From: Hydrogenophilaceae bacterium
Lineage (GTDB): Bacteria; Pseudomonadota; Alphaproteobacteria; Caulobacterales; Aquidulcibacteraceae
Direction: 5' to 3'
Assembly: GCA_013389015.1 (NCBI GenBank)
Contig: JACAEE010000034.1
Span: 1 to 64,000, forward strand
Length of the DNA stretch: 64,000 bases
The translations under genes and the position numbers were made by a program. The notes below the pieces were generated by a model. It did no database searches. It was not told where the DNA came from and saw nothing but the letters and a program-made list of their open reading frames with translations. Shown one piece after another: positions 18,440 through 29,613 of this stretch; position 1 is the first letter of the stretch, and each line of letters opens with the position of its first letter.

Positions 18440-19723
18440 TTAGCGCCGCAGATCGCTCGGCAGCGTCGGTTCGCTCAGCAGGCGCGCCATCGCGTCCCAA
18501 CGCGCCGCCGGATCATCGCCGGCCGCCGCCAGATGCGCCGCGACCCATTCCTCGCCGATCCCGTAATTGATGATGTAGCTGCGATAGTGCTCGGTGAAGC
18601 GCAAGGATTGATCGGCCCTGGCCCGCGACACCAGCTGATAGCGCTGGATCAGATCGAGCGCCGCATCGCGCGAAGCGATCTCGCCATCGAGCCACATCCG
18701 CCCGATCGTCATGCGCGCGCCCTGCAGGTCCTTCATCGCCGCGCGCAGCTCGGCGTAGGCCGGCGCCGATGCAGGATCGAGACCGGCAAGCGGAAACAGG
18801 ACGCGCGCCTCGAACTCCAGGCGCTCCGCGGCCGGGAACGTGAGATCGATGCCGGCGTTGCCTTCGCCTTCGGCGATGAACGAGATCGGCGAGAACAGGG
18901 GAAACACCGTGTTCTCCACCCAGCCGCGACCGCGCACGAGGCTGTATTCCAACAGCGTGTTGTGCGTGTGATGGCCCGGATAGCCTTCATGGCAACCAAG
19001 ATCGAGCGCGCGATCGATGAATACGGGAAAGTCGGTGTTGATCTGGATGAGGCTGTGCGCGCTTCCCTGATACCAATTGTAGCCCGACCAGCTCTGATTG
19101 GCGACGAATTCGAGCGTGAACGCTTCCTCCGCCGGGAGCGCGATGTGCTGCAGCGTGCGCCGCCGGCATTCCGCGATCGCGGCCTGCATCACCGCTTCGA
19201 GCCGGTCGCTTGGGATGGCGTAGCGGTCGCGAAACGCCTGCACGCGATCGGCCAGCGGCCCATCGCCCGGAACCAGCGCCTCGATCCGCGCCAGCACGGG
19301 ATCATAGGCGCTGAGCGGCTTGAGTTCAGGCGTCACGCCGAACAGCGCCTGCGCTTCGGTGGCGAACGGCGCGCGCGCCCCGCCGATCATGTCGATCCGG
19401 AATCGCGCCGCGACCAAGTGCGCGCGCAGAAAGTCGCGCCGCCGTTCAAGCATGGGTTCAGAAACGGTCGCGACGGCCAGCAGGGACAAGAGCCGATCCG
19501 CCTCCTCCGCCAGCGCCGGCAGCGCACGCGGCGCGGCCTCGGCCGCGGCCTTGATCGCGGGATCGCCGAAATAGGCGTCGATATAGCCGTCTTCGTGGGT
19601 CCCGATCTCGAGCTGCAGGCGCACATAATCGCGCGCGACGGCGTCGAGATCGGCGGGGTCGCTCCGCGGCGCCGAAGCGCACGCGGAGAGAACGAGGGCG
19701 AAGGCGAGGATCACAATGCGCAT
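18440..19723 (-). CDS. DUF885-like lipoprotein, putative metallohydrolase
   Basis: 427 residues from ATG 19723, with a lipoprotein signal (MRIVILAFALVLSACAS). The C-terminal half carries CHEGYPGHHTHNTLLEYSL, the HExxxGHHxH-type segment of the DUF885 family, followed by a helical region with FIAEGEGNAGIDL (a conserved E-G-W-A-like position) and YQLVSRARADQSLRF. It is predicted to be an exported, possibly zinc-dependent, peptidase-like enzyme of the envelope. It lies 46 bp downstream of the nitronate-monooxygenase-like gene and may be co-transcribed. Function uncharacterised. Confidence 0.75.
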   Translation of the reverse strand: MRIVILAFALVLSACASAPRSDPADLDAVARDYVRLQLEIGTHEDGYIDAYFGDPAIKAAAEAAPRALPALAEEADRLLSLLAVATVSEPMLERRRDFLRAHLVAARFRIDMIGGARAPFATEAQALFGVTPELKPLSAYDPVLARIEALVPGDGPLADRVQAFRDRYAIPSDRLEAVMQAAIAECRRRTLQHIALPAEEAFTLEFVANQSWSGYNWYQGSAHSLIQINTDFPVFIDRALDLGCHEGYPGHHTHNTLLEYSLVRGRGWVENTVFPLFSPISFIAEGEGNAGIDLTFPAAERLEFEARVLFPLAGLDPASAPAYAELRAAMKDLQGARMTIGRMWLDGEIASRDAALDLIQRYQLVSRARADQSLRFTEHYRSYIINYGIGEEWVAAHLAAAGDDPAARWDAMARLLSEPTLPSDLRR

Positions 19724-19769
19724 GCCGCGGTTATGAAGCGCCGCATCCGTCCCCGCAATCGCTGGTCGA

Positions 19770-21510
<1,741 letters not shown>

Positions 21511-21706
21511 GTCTTTGCTCCGCTGAAGCGGCGCTTGCGCGCCATTGCGTCCCCAATACGCTGCGCACGCGCCGATGGATGGCTCGCGCGCCAGGCTCGC
21601 GCGTTCGTGATCAGGGCGGCGGCGTCCGTGGATAGCGGGCGCCCGCGCAGCGCGAATCGTCTAAAAGCGAGCGCTTGATCACGACCTCAGCGGGAAGGAG
21701 CGCGGC

Positions 21707-22345
21707 ATGATCGACGCTGCGAAAATGGCGGTCCTGGTGAACCAGAAGCTGTGCCACGATTTCGCCCAGCCCTTGAACGCGCTCGTGACCGGGCTCGATC
21801 TCTTGCGCAGCGCCGGTCTGGCCGAGCGCGCGCCCGACGCGATGTCGCTGCTCGAACAGGGCGTCGCCAAGCATCAGGCGACGCTGCAATTCTTCCGCTA
21901 CGCGCTCGATGATTCCGGCGACGCGAGCGACGGCGGCCTCGACGACCTGCGCGAGACGGCTGATCTCCTCTATGCGCAGCTGCGTCCGGACTTGCGCTGG
22001 AGCGCGCCGCCGATGGCGATGCCGAAGCCGGCGCTGCGGGTGATCATGACCCTCTTGCACATCGCCGCCGACGCCGCGCCGCGCGGCGCTGTAGAAGTGG
22101 ACGCCGGCCCGGGCGAGGTGCGCATCATCGCTTCGGGCCCGAAATCAAAGCTGAAGCCGGACAGCGCGGCTGCGCTCCGCGGCGAGCCGCTGGAAGGCGA
22201 ATATAACGGCCGCTCCATACTGCCGGGGCTCGCCGGCCAGCTCGCCCGGCGCCACGGCATCGAGATCGCCATGCGCGAAAGCGAGGACCGCGTCGAGATC
22301 ATCGTCCGCTCGCCGGCGTTTCGAGCCGTCAGCGCGGCGGCGTAA
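21707..22345 (+). CDS. chpT: Histidine phosphotransferase ChpT-like
   Basis: 212 residues. The N-terminal two-helix DHp-like hairpin carries the phospho-acceptor motif KLCHDFAQPLNALVTGLDLLR, the LCHDLxxPxxAI-type signature of the ChpT family. The C-terminal part is the pseudo-HATPase fold lacking ATP-binding motifs (GEYNGRSILPGLAGQLARRHG, then a terminal strand). In alphaproteobacteria ChpT passes phosphate from CckA to CtrA and CpdR, and cpdR occurs in this same window at 34.3 kb. It is the first gene of a cluster with a P1-like gene, a CheY-like regulator and CheR. A different phosphotransferase acting in chemotaxis signalling cannot be excluded. Confidence 0.82.
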   Translation: MIDAAKMAVLVNQKLCHDFAQPLNALVTGLDLLRSAGLAERAPDAMSLLEQGVAKHQATLQFFRYALDDSGDASDGGLDDLRETADLLYAQLRPDLRWSAPPMAMPKPALRVIMTLLHIAADAAPRGAVEVDAGPGEVRIIASGPKSKLKPDSAAALRGEPLEGEYNGRSILPGLAGQLARRHGIEIAMRESEDRVEIIVRSPAFRAVSAAA

Positions 22346-22441
22346 AGCCTCGTTAACCCGCCCGCTCCACTCTAGCAGATGGGGATTCCGCTTGGCTCGG
22401 CCGCCGCCGCGCCGAAGCGGATCAGAAGGCGTACGCCTGAG

Positions 22442-22966
22442 ATGGACCAGCGGCTCAGCGACTTTGCAGGCCAGGCGGCGGCGCGCTTGAACGCCGCCGA
22501 GAGCGCGCTCATCCGCGGCGGCGCGCCGCAAGCCCAGATCGCGCGCGCGGCGCTCGGCGCGATCGCGGCGTCCGCGGCGCGCATCGGTCTTTCTCGCTGC
22601 GAAACGATCGCCCACGCCGGCGCCGAACTGATCGCGCAGGGCGAAGACGCCTATCCGATGGCGCTGCGCGGCCTGATGCGCCTGCGCGAGGTTCTGGATG
22701 CGATCGCGGCCGGCGGCCGCGAACCGCCCGGCGCCGACGACGATCTCGTCGCCGCCGCGACGCAGACCTTGCCGCCGTCGATCGCCGACACCCTCGCCCA
22801 AGCGCGCGAGCGGCTCATGGAGATCGCGCCGGGCGCCCGCGATCCGCGCCTGGCCGCCATCATCGATCGCCTCGCCGATCTCAGCGCCGAGATCGGTCAT
22901 CATCGTCAGGACGAAGCCCCGGCCAAGCCGCCGGGCGCGCGCCGCAGCAAAGGACCAAGGCCATGA
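22442..22966 (+). CDS. CheA P1-like protein lacking the phospho-acceptor histidine
   Basis: 174 residues from ATG 22442; an ATG at 22379 in the same frame is possible and the ribosome sites do not decide. The region IGLSRCETIAHAGAELIAQ followed by LMRLREVLDAIAAGGREPPGADDDL closely follows the second half of a CheA P1 (Hpt) domain, including the HAG-E-L and LREVLDAI positions. Aligned on GLSR, the phosphorylatable His is Gly and the following Lys is Ala. The remaining ~60 residues are helical and there is no kinase (HATPase) or CheW domain. It overlaps the next gene by ATGA. It may be a scaffold or a degenerate remnant rather than a phosphorelay component. Confidence 0.6.
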   Translation: MDQRLSDFAGQAAARLNAAESALIRGGAPQAQIARAALGAIAASAARIGLSRCETIAHAGAELIAQGEDAYPMALRGLMRLREVLDAIAAGGREPPGADDDLVAAATQTLPPSIADTLAQARERLMEIAPGARDPRLAAIIDRLADLSAEIGHHRQDEAPAKPPGARRSKGPRP

Positions 22967-23328
22967 AATCCTGCCTCGTCGTCGACGACAGCCGCGTCAT
23001 CCGCAAGGTGGCGCGCCGCATCCTGGAAGACCTCGATTTCGAGATCGAGGAGGCCGCCGACGGCCTGGAGGCGCTGCAGGCGTGCCGCAAGGCGATGCCC
23101 GACGCCATCCTGCTCGACTGGCAGATGCCGGTGATGTCGGGCATCGATTTTCTCCGTACGCTGAGAAACGAGCAGGGCGGCGAGCGCCCGGTCGTCGTCT
23201 TCTGCACCACCGAAAACGACGTCGAACGCATCAGCGAGGCCATCAAGGCCGGCGCCGACGAATACATCATGAAGCCGTTCGACGGCGACATCCTCCATTC
23301 CAAATTCGCCGAAGCCGGCCTGATCTGA
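22963..23328 (+). CDS. CheY-like single-domain response regulator
   Basis: 121 residues, a stand-alone receiver. The acidic pair DD (residues 8-9), the phospho-acceptor D52 in LLDWQMP, the switch threonine region FCTTEND (residue 82-83) and the lysine K104 in YIMKPFDGD are all present, so it should be phosphorylatable. The length is that of CheY, with no output domain. It overlaps the upstream P1-like gene by ATGA and lies 10 bp before cheR. Its likely phosphodonor is unknown; ChpT is adjacent and a plausible partner. Confidence 0.9.
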   Translation: MKSCLVVDDSRVIRKVARRILEDLDFEIEEAADGLEALQACRKAMPDAILLDWQMPVMSGIDFLRTLRNEQGGERPVVVFCTTENDVERISEAIKAGADEYIMKPFDGDILHSKFAEAGLI

Positions 23329-23338
23329 AGTAGACGCG

Positions 23339-24169
23339 ATGCTCACCGAAGCCCAGTTCGCCCTCATCGCCCGCCAGGCCAAGCGCCGCGTCGGCTTGGC
23401 GCTCAAGCCCGACAGGCTGGCCGTCGTCGATGCGCGCCTGGCCCCGCTCGCACGCCGCGAAGGCTGCGCCTGCGCCGGCGAATTGGTGCAGGCCACGCAG
23501 GAGCGCAGCGACGATCTTCTGTGGGATGCGATCGTGGATGCGCTGGTCGATCCTTCCACGCACTTCTTCCGCGACCGCGCCGCCTGGCGCGCGCTCGCCG
23601 AGCGCGCCATTCCCGACATTCTGCGCGGCCGCGCCCCGAACGCGCGCCTGCGGATATGGAGCGCAGGCTGCGCCACGGGCCAGGAGCCGTTCTCGCTGGC
23701 GATCCTGATGGACGAGCTGCGCGAGGAAGGCCAGGGCGCGACGACCGAGATCGTCGCGACCGACGTGTCCGCGCGCCTGCTCGACAAGGCGACAGCCGGC
23801 ATCTTCTCGCAATTCGAGGTGCAGCGCGGCCTTTCCGTGCGCCGCATGATCGCCCGCTTCGAACGCATCGGCGAGATGTGGCGGGTGATGGACCGCGTGC
23901 GCGCCGCCGTCCGCTTCGAAGCGCACAATCTCATGAGCGAGCCTGCGGCGATGGGACCGTTTGATCTCATCCTGTGCCGCAATGTGCTTTGCGGCATGGA
24001 CGACGAGGATCGCAAGGCGACGCTCGAGCGGCTGGCCGGCGCGCTGGCGGAGGACGGCATGCTGATGCTCGGCGCCGGCGAACACGCCGTCGACGTCACC
24101 GACGCGTTCTCCCGCACGGGCGAAGACGGCTTGTTTCTCCGCAACGCCTATTGGCGCAGGGCCGCCTAG
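23339..24169 (+). CDS. cheR: CheR chemotaxis methyltransferase
   Basis: 276 residues. A short helical N-terminal domain (ALIARQAKRRVGLALKPDRL) is followed by a SAM-binding Rossmann domain with LRIWSAGCATGQEPFSLAILMDEL, VATDVSARLLDKA and FDLILCRNVLCGMDDEDRKATLERL, in the order typical of CheR. It would methylate glutamates of chemoreceptors; no receptor, CheW, CheA kinase or CheB gene is in the window, so the target is elsewhere or different. The gene is the last in the chpT cluster. Confidence 0.93.
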   Translation: MLTEAQFALIARQAKRRVGLALKPDRLAVVDARLAPLARREGCACAGELVQATQERSDDLLWDAIVDALVDPSTHFFRDRAAWRALAERAIPDILRGRAPNARLRIWSAGCATGQEPFSLAILMDELREEGQGATTEIVATDVSARLLDKATAGIFSQFEVQRGLSVRRMIARFERIGEMWRVMDRVRAAVRFEAHNLMSEPAAMGPFDLILCRNVLCGMDDEDRKATLERLAGALAEDGMLMLGAGEHAVDVTDAFSRTGEDGLFLRNAYWRRAA

Positions 24170-24298
24170 AATTTTTTCGGCGCGCGGGCGCCGCGACGGC
24201 TGCCCCATCGGCATGGCGCGCGGATGGGGGCAATCGCCGCGCGAGGGCGGGGTTGCTTGCGGACGTTGCAGGTAAAGCGCCCCACACCGCCTCCCTCA

Positions 24299-24333
24299 TT
24301 CCGGCCATTGCGCAGCAATGCGCAGAGCCGGAA
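24299..24333. repeat. REP-like palindrome between cheR and pfk
   Basis: TTCCGGC (24299-24305) and GCCGGAA (24327-24333) form the outer stem, and ATTGC-GCA-GCAAT forms an inner hairpin. The pattern CATTCCGGC...GCCGGAACCCAG resembles a dispersed alphaproteobacterial palindrome. It sits in the 228 bp gap between convergent genes, which otherwise holds nothing I can name. Confidence 0.55.
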
Positions 24334-24397
24334 CCCAGGGCCGCTGCAGTTTCCCCTCAATCGCCGCCCGGAAAGCGATGCGCCACCATAGCAAAGC

Positions 24398-25546
24398 TCA
24401 GATGTTGAACAGCGGCATGCCGTTCACGTTCTCCAGCCGCGCGCGATAGAGGCTTGCGTCATAGTCCGACACCGGATCGACGCGGCGCTCGCCCAAGAGC
24501 GGCGCATCGACCGGCGCCGCCGCGAAGCGGCCGTCGCGGATCGCGCACATCTTGCCGAAGTCGCCCCGGGCGATGAGCTCCACGGCGAGCCGTCCGAAGC
24601 CGAGCGCGATCAGCCGGTCGGTGGCGTCCGGCGGCCCCGAACGCATCAGATAAGCCAGCCGCTGCACGATCACGCCCTCACCGCTCTCGCGCGCGCACGC
24701 CTCTGCGATGAGGTCGCCGACGCCGCCAAGCCGTTTGCGCCCGTAGGCGTCCGCGCCGGCCTGTTCGGAGAGGCCGCCGTCCTTCGGCCGCGCGCCCTCT
24801 GAAACAACGCATACGGAATAGCGCGACGGATTGGCCAGCCGGTCCGTCTCAAGCAGCCGCGCGATTTCGGCAAGATCGAACGGCGATTCCGCGATGATCG
24901 TGCGATCGGCGTCCGCCAGCAGGCCGGCATAGAGCGCCGTCTGCCCGGACAGGCGCCCGAACAGCTCCACGATCATGATCCGCTCATGGCTGCCCGCGGT
25001 GGAGCGCAGCGCCGCGATCGCATCGACGCTGCGCGTCACTGCGGTGGAGAATCCGATCGCGTAATCAGTGCCGTACACGTCGTTGTCCATCGTCTTCGGG
25101 ATCGACACGACGGGCACGCCCTCCTGCGCCAGCCGCGCCGCGAATCTGAGCGTGCCGTCGCCGCCGAGCGGCACGACGACATCGATATTGAGCGCGCTCA
25201 GAGTTTCCATCGCGAAGCGCGTGGCGTCGATCGGCTGGTCGTCGGCGAAGGCGGGAAGCAGCCGCGCCGGCGCCAGCGCCTTCGGCAGCTTCTGCGGCGC
25301 AAGCCGGCTCGTGTGCAGGATCGTGCCGCCGTCGCGGTCGATGCCGCGCACGCTTTCGCGATCGAGCGGAACCGTCCAGGCCTCGATCGTCTCGGGATCT
25401 TTCGGGTCGATCGACAGCGGCCCGAGCCAGCCGCGTTTGAAGCCGGTGACGCTCCAACCGCGCGCGGCCGCGGCCTCGACCACCGATTTGATCGCGACAT
25501 TGAGGCCCGGCACGTCGCCGCCGCCGGTAAGGATGCCAATGCGCAC
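24398..25546 (-). CDS. 6-phosphofructokinase (mixed ATP/PPi signature)
   Basis: 382 residues with the PFK fold: start ILTGGGDVPGLNVAIKSVV, PLGGDGTLRFA in the nucleotide/PPi site, the fructose-6-phosphate loop PKTMDNDVYGTDYAIGFSTAV, and ELFGRLSGQTALYAGL. In the family a Gly after GGD (GGDGT) marks ATP use, while GGDDT marks PPi. A Lys at PKTMDND is shared by PPi enzymes and by the actinobacterial-type ATP enzymes, so ATP use is the better guess but not certain. It catalyses the first committed glycolytic step or its PPi variant. It is divergent from the next SDR gene. Confidence 0.85.
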   Translation of the reverse strand: MRIGILTGGGDVPGLNVAIKSVVEAAAARGWSVTGFKRGWLGPLSIDPKDPETIEAWTVPLDRESVRGIDRDGGTILHTSRLAPQKLPKALAPARLLPAFADDQPIDATRFAMETLSALNIDVVVPLGGDGTLRFAARLAQEGVPVVSIPKTMDNDVYGTDYAIGFSTAVTRSVDAIAALRSTAGSHERIMIVELFGRLSGQTALYAGLLADADRTIIAESPFDLAEIARLLETDRLANPSRYSVCVVSEGARPKDGGLSEQAGADAYGRKRLGGVGDLIAEACARESGEGVIVQRLAYLMRSGPPDATDRLIALGFGRLAVELIARGDFGKMCAIRDGRFAAAPVDAPLLGERRVDPVSDYDASLYRARLENVNGMPLFNI

Positions 25547-25614
25547 GCGCTTCTCCGTCTAGGCAGCGCCTGCCTAGCGTGGTTCGGTGTCCGGAAAAAG
25601 AATGGGAGGTCCCT

Positions 25615-26445
25615 ATGTCTGCAGAAGCGCGCTATGTGCGCCCGCCGAGCGCGGAAAGCCTGGGCGAGGCGCCGGGCCGCGGGCGCCTGGCGGGCCGGCG
25701 CATCCTGGTCGTCGGCGGCGGCCAGCGCGTCACCAACGCCGCCACCGACCCGATCGGCAACGGCCGCGCCATGAGCCTGCTGTGCGCGCGCGAAGGCGCC
25801 CGCGTCGCCGTCGCCGACATCAATCTCGACAGCGCCCGCGAGACGGTCGCGATGATGCTGGAGGGCGAGGGCGCGGCTTTTCACGCCGACGTGGCGAAGG
25901 AAGAGGATTGCGTGCGTCTCATCGCCGACGCGCACGCCGCGCTCGGCGGCCTTGACGGCATGGCGCTCAATGTCGGCGTCGGCTTAGGGGGCCTCGGCCT
26001 GCGCAACACCGAGGCCGCGCATTGGGACAAGACCTTCGCCATCAATGTCCGCGCGCCGATGCTGCTCTGCCGCGAGGCGCTGCCGATCCTGGACGAAGGG
26101 TCCTCGATCGTCTTCATCTCCTCGATCGCTTCGATGCGGGCCGGCAGCCGTTTGGTCGCCTATGACGCATCCAAGGCCGCCCTCGGCGGGCTGATGCGCC
26201 AGGTTGCGGCCGAAGGCGCGCGCCGCGGCGTGCGCGCCAACATCCTGGCGCCGGGCCTGGTCGATACGCCTCTTGGCCGCGCGGCGACTCAGGGGCGCCC
26301 CTCCCGCGCCGCCGCCGAGGTCCCCCTCGGCCGCCAGGCGACGGCCTGGGAGATCGCCTATGCGGCGCTCTTTTTCCTGAGCGATGAGAGCGTCTACGTC
26401 ACCGGCCAGACGCTCGCCGTCGATGGCGGCATCACGGGCTTCTGA
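25615..26445 (+). CDS. Short-chain dehydrogenase/reductase
   Basis: 276 residues from ATG 25615 (GGGAGG site 5 nt upstream; the longer track start lacks one). The Rossmann motif is modified: ILVVGGGQRVTNAATDPIGNGRAMS, an unusually long glycine-rich loop. Then come the NAG-like MALNVGVGLGG, the catalytic IVFISSIASM and the YDASKAAL (Y-x-x-x-K) pair, ending LAVDGGITGF as in the classical SDR family. An NAD(P)-dependent oxidation or reduction of an alcohol or keto group; the substrate is unknown. It converges on cysNC, with stops 3 bp apart. Confidence 0.85.
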   Translation: MSAEARYVRPPSAESLGEAPGRGRLAGRRILVVGGGQRVTNAATDPIGNGRAMSLLCAREGARVAVADINLDSARETVAMMLEGEGAAFHADVAKEEDCVRLIADAHAALGGLDGMALNVGVGLGGLGLRNTEAAHWDKTFAINVRAPMLLCREALPILDEGSSIVFISSIASMRAGSRLVAYDASKAALGGLMRQVAAEGARRGVRANILAPGLVDTPLGRAATQGRPSRAAAEVPLGRQATAWEIAYAALFFLSDESVYVTGQTLAVDGGITGF

Positions 26446-26448
26446 GGC

Positions 26449-28350
26449 TCAGATCTCCCAGGTGCCGACGTCGCCGACGCCGGTGATGCGCGTGACGATC
26501 AGCTCAGCCGCGCTCGCCGGATCGAGCGTAGTCGTATCGATGCGGATTTCCGGGTTCTCCGGCGCTTCATAGGGGCTGTCGACGCCGGTGAAATTCTTGA
26601 GCGCGCCGGCGCGCGCCTTCTTGTAGAGGCCCTTGACGTCGCGCTTCTCGGCTTCCGCCAGCGGCGTATCGACGAAGATCTCGAAGAACTCTCCTGGCGC
26701 CATCAGCGAGCGCGCCAGCGCGCGCTCGGCGCGGAAGGGCGAGATGAAGCTGACGAGCACGATCAGACCCGCATCCGTCATCAGCTTGGCCACTTCCGCG
26801 ACCCGGCGGATGTTCTCCACCCGGTCGGCGTCGGTGAAGCCGAGATCGCGGTTGAGGCCGTGGCGGACATTGTCCCCGTCGAGCAGGATCGTGTGGCGCC
26901 CAAGCGAATGGAGCTTCTTCTCCACCAGGTTCGCGATCGTGGATTTGCCGGCGCCGGAGAGCCCGGTGAACCACAGCACCGCCGCCTTCTGGCCCATGAT
27001 GTTGGCGCGCGCGTCGCGATCGACGTCGAGCGCCTGCCAGTGGATGTTCTGCGCCCGCCGGAGCGCGAAGCGAATGAGCCCCGCGCCCACGGTCGCGTTC
27101 GTCATCCGGTCGATCAGGATGAAGCCGCCCATGTCGCGGTTATCCGCATAGGGATCGAACGCGACCGCCCGGTCGAGCGCGATATTGCACACGGCGATGT
27201 CGTTGAGCTCCAGCGTCTTCGCCGCGAGCTGTTCGAGCGTGTTGACGTTCACCTTGTGCTTGATGTCGGTGACTTGCGCGCTGACGAGCTTGGCGCCGAT
27301 CTTCATCTGATAGGCGCGCCCCGGCAAGAGCTCCTCCTCCGCCATCCAGATGATCGTCGCTTCGAACTGGTCGGCGGCTTCCGCCGGGCTCGCCGCCGCC
27401 GCGATGACGTCGCCGCGCGAAATGTCGATCTCGTCGGCGAGCGTCAGCGTCACCGATTGGCCGGCCTGCGCGCGCGTGAGATCGCCGTCGCGCGTCACGA
27501 TCCGCGCCACGCGGCTCGACTTGCCTGAGGGCGCCGTGCGGATCGCCTCGCCCACGCGCACCGCCCCCGACGCGATCTGCCCGGCGAAGCCGCGGAAATC
27601 CTGGTTGGCGCGGTTCACCCATTGCACCGGCATCCGGAACGGCGCATTGACGAGCCTGTCCTCATCGAGGGGAACGGACTCAAGATGCGCGATCAGCGTC
27701 GGCCCCTCATACCAGGGCGTCGCCTGGCTCGCGGCAGTGATGTTGTCGCCCTTGAGCCCCGAGATCGGCAGCGCGAACACGTCGCTCAGCCCGATCCGTT
27801 GCGCGAAAGCCGAGAAATCCGCGACGATCGCGTCGAACGTCGCCTTGTCGTAGCCGACGGCGTCCATCTTGTTCACCGCCAGCACAACATGGCGGATGCC
27901 CATCAGCGAAACCAGGAACGCGTGCCGGCGCGTCTGCGTCAGCACGCCCTTGCGCGCATCGATGAGAATGATCGCGAGATCGGCCGTCGACGCGCCGGTG
28001 ACCATGTTGCGCGTATATTGTTCATGGCCGGGCGTATCGGCGACGATGAACTTGCGCTTCTCGGTCGCGAAGAAGCGGTAGGCGACGTCGATGGTGATCC
28101 CCTGCTCGCGCTCGGCCGCGAGCCCATCGACCAGCAACGCGAAATCGATCGCGCCGCCCTGCGTGCCCTGCGTTTTCGACTCCGCCTCGAGCGCGGCAAG
28201 CTGATCCTCGAACAGGAGTTTGGAATCATAGAGCAGCCGCCCGATCAGCGTGGATTTGCCGTCGTCCACGCTGCCGCAGGTGATGAACCTGAGCAGCGAC
28301 TTGCGTTGCTGCTGATCGAGATAGGCGTGGATGTCCGGCGCGGCTGACAT
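26449..28350 (-). CDS. cysNC: Bifunctional sulfate adenylyltransferase subunit 1 / APS kinase
   Basis: 633 residues from ATG 28350; the longer track ORF runs into a palindromic repeat. The N-terminal CysN GTPase part has [28 protein letters not shown] and NKMD (G1, G3 and G4). EF-Tu-like domains 2 and 3 follow, then CysC (APS kinase) from about residue 450, with its own P-loop [16 protein letters not shown] and [15 protein letters not shown]. With CysD it makes APS from sulfate and ATP, and the kinase converts APS to PAPS. The 178 bp gap to cysD carries a repeat element. Confidence 0.95.
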   Translation of the reverse strand: MSAAPDIHAYLDQQQRKSLLRFITCGSVDDGKSTLIGRLLYDSKLLFEDQLAALEAESKTQGTQGGAIDFALLVDGLAAEREQGITIDVAYRFFATEKRKFIVADTPGHEQYTRNMVTGASTADLAIILIDARKGVLTQTRRHAFLVSLMGIRHVVLAVNKMDAVGYDKATFDAIVADFSAFAQRIGLSDVFALPISGLKGDNITAASQATPWYEGPTLIAHLESVPLDEDRLVNAPFRMPVQWVNRANQDFRGFAGQIASGAVRVGEAIRTAPSGKSSRVARIVTRDGDLTRAQAGQSVTLTLADEIDISRGDVIAAAASPAEAADQFEATIIWMAEEELLPGRAYQMKIGAKLVSAQVTDIKHKVNVNTLEQLAAKTLELNDIAVCNIALDRAVAFDPYADNRDMGGFILIDRMTNATVGAGLIRFALRRAQNIHWQALDVDRDARANIMGQKAAVLWFTGLSGAGKSTIANLVEKKLHSLGRHTILLDGDNVRHGLNRDLGFTDADRVENIRRVAEVAKLMTDAGLIVLVSFISPFRAERALARSLMAPGEFFEIFVDTPLAEAEKRDVKGLYKKARAGALKNFTGVDSPYEAPENPEIRIDTTTLDPASAAELIVTRITGVGDVGTWEI

Positions 28351-28356
28351 CACGCT

Positions 28357-28476
28357 TCCCCTCCCCCTTGGGGGAGGGGGTAGGGGGCGGGGGGCGCGCA
28401 AGATGAGGAGACGGCCGCGGCGCCAGCGCCAGATTCCGCCTGCCCCCCATCCCTACCCTTCCCCCAAGGAGGAAGG
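28357..28476. repeat. Paired inverted palindromic repeats between cysD and cysNC
   Basis: Arm 1 (CCTCCCCCTTGGGGGAGGGGGTAGGGGGCGG, 28357-28398) and arm 2 (GCCCCCCATCCCTACCCTTCCCCCAAGG, 28441-28476) are inverse copies separated by about 42 bp. Each arm contains its own stem. It is the same family and geometry as the repeat inside pbpC, and may affect mRNA stability between the two cys genes. Confidence 0.8.
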
Positions 28477-28528
28477 ATTCTGCGTTCGCCTTCAAACAAT
28501 CCGTATGCAGACAAACCACGAGCGGGCA

Positions 28529-29479
28529 TCAGAAATACCCTTCCTGCTTCTTCTTCTCCATGCTCGCGGTCTGGTCGCGGTCGATCACGCGCCCTTGCCG
28601 CTCACTGGTGGTCGCCACGAGCATTTCCTGCACGATCTTTTCGAGCGTATCGGCGTCGCTCTCGACGGCGCCCGTCAGCGGATAGCAGCCGAGCGTGCGG
28701 AAGCGCACGCGCCGCATCGCCGGCTTCTCCCCCGGCTTCAGCCGCATGCGTTCGTCTTCGACCATGATCAGCGCGCCGTCGCGTTCCACGATCGGCCGCT
28801 CGGCCGCGAAATAGAGCGAGGCGATCTCGATGCGCTCCTGCAGGATGTATTGCCAGATATCGAGCTCGGTCCAGTTCGAGAGCGGGAACACGCGGATGCT
28901 TTCGCCCTTGGCGATGCGCGCATTGTAGAGCTTCCACAATTCCGGCCGCTGGTTCTTCGGATCCCAACGGTGCTGCGCGGTGCGGAACGAGAAGATGCGC
29001 TCCTTGGCCCGCGATTTCTCCTCGTCGCGCCGCGCGCCGCCGAACGCGGCGTCGAAGCCGTACTTGTCGAGCGCCTGCTTCAGCCCTTCGGTCTTCCACA
29101 TGTCGGTGTGCAGCGGCCCGTGATCGAACGGATTGATCCCTTTGGCCAGCGCCTCCGGATTCTGATGCACCAGCAGCTCCATGCCGAGTTCGCGCGCCGT
29201 GCGGTCGCGGATCTCGTACATCGCCTTGAACTTCCACGTCGTGTCCACATGCAGCAACGGGAACGGCGGCGGCGCGGGAAAGAACGCCTTCGCCGCCAGA
29301 TGCAGCATCACGGCGCTGTCCTTGCCGGCGGAGAACAGCATGACCGGCTTCTCGCACTCGGCCGTCACCTCGCGCATGATGTGGATCGATTCCGCTTCGA
29401 GGCGCGCGAGATGCGAGAGGCGCGGCGCCGGCGCAACTGCGGCGCGGTCTTCGGCAAGGGTGGCGGCGTTTGAACTCAT
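28529..29479 (-). CDS. cysD: Sulfate adenylyltransferase subunit 2
   Basis: 316 residues. It belongs to the adenine-nucleotide alpha hydrolase superfamily: the PP-loop [16 protein letters not shown], the substrate-binding [16 protein letters not shown] and later [19 protein letters not shown], then [15 protein letters not shown]. These follow the order of CysD, which makes adenylylsulfate together with the CysN GTPase. The gene is upstream of cysNC, as in the standard cysDNC operon. The first residues before [15 protein letters not shown] are a variable N-terminal extension. Confidence 0.95.
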   Translation of the reverse strand: MSSNAATLAEDRAAVAPAPRLSHLARLEAESIHIMREVTAECEKPVMLFSAGKDSAVMLHLAAKAFFPAPPPFPLLHVDTTWKFKAMYEIRDRTARELGMELLVHQNPEALAKGINPFDHGPLHTDMWKTEGLKQALDKYGFDAAFGGARRDEEKSRAKERIFSFRTAQHRWDPKNQRPELWKLYNARIAKGESIRVFPLSNWTELDIWQYILQERIEIASLYFAAERPIVERDGALIMVEDERMRLKPGEKPAMRRVRFRTLGCYPLTGAVESDADTLEKIVQEMLVATTSERQGRVIDRDQTASMEKKKQEGYF

Positions 29480-29613
29480 AACAATCTTGCGTCACGACAT
29501 AGGACGGCGCCGGCAATGGAGGTCTGCTAAAAACAGCTCCCACAAAACTGCTCCGCGGCCAAGCGCCGTAGGCGGAGCTTGGCTTCATCGCATGAGCGAT
29601 GCGCGCCCGCGGC

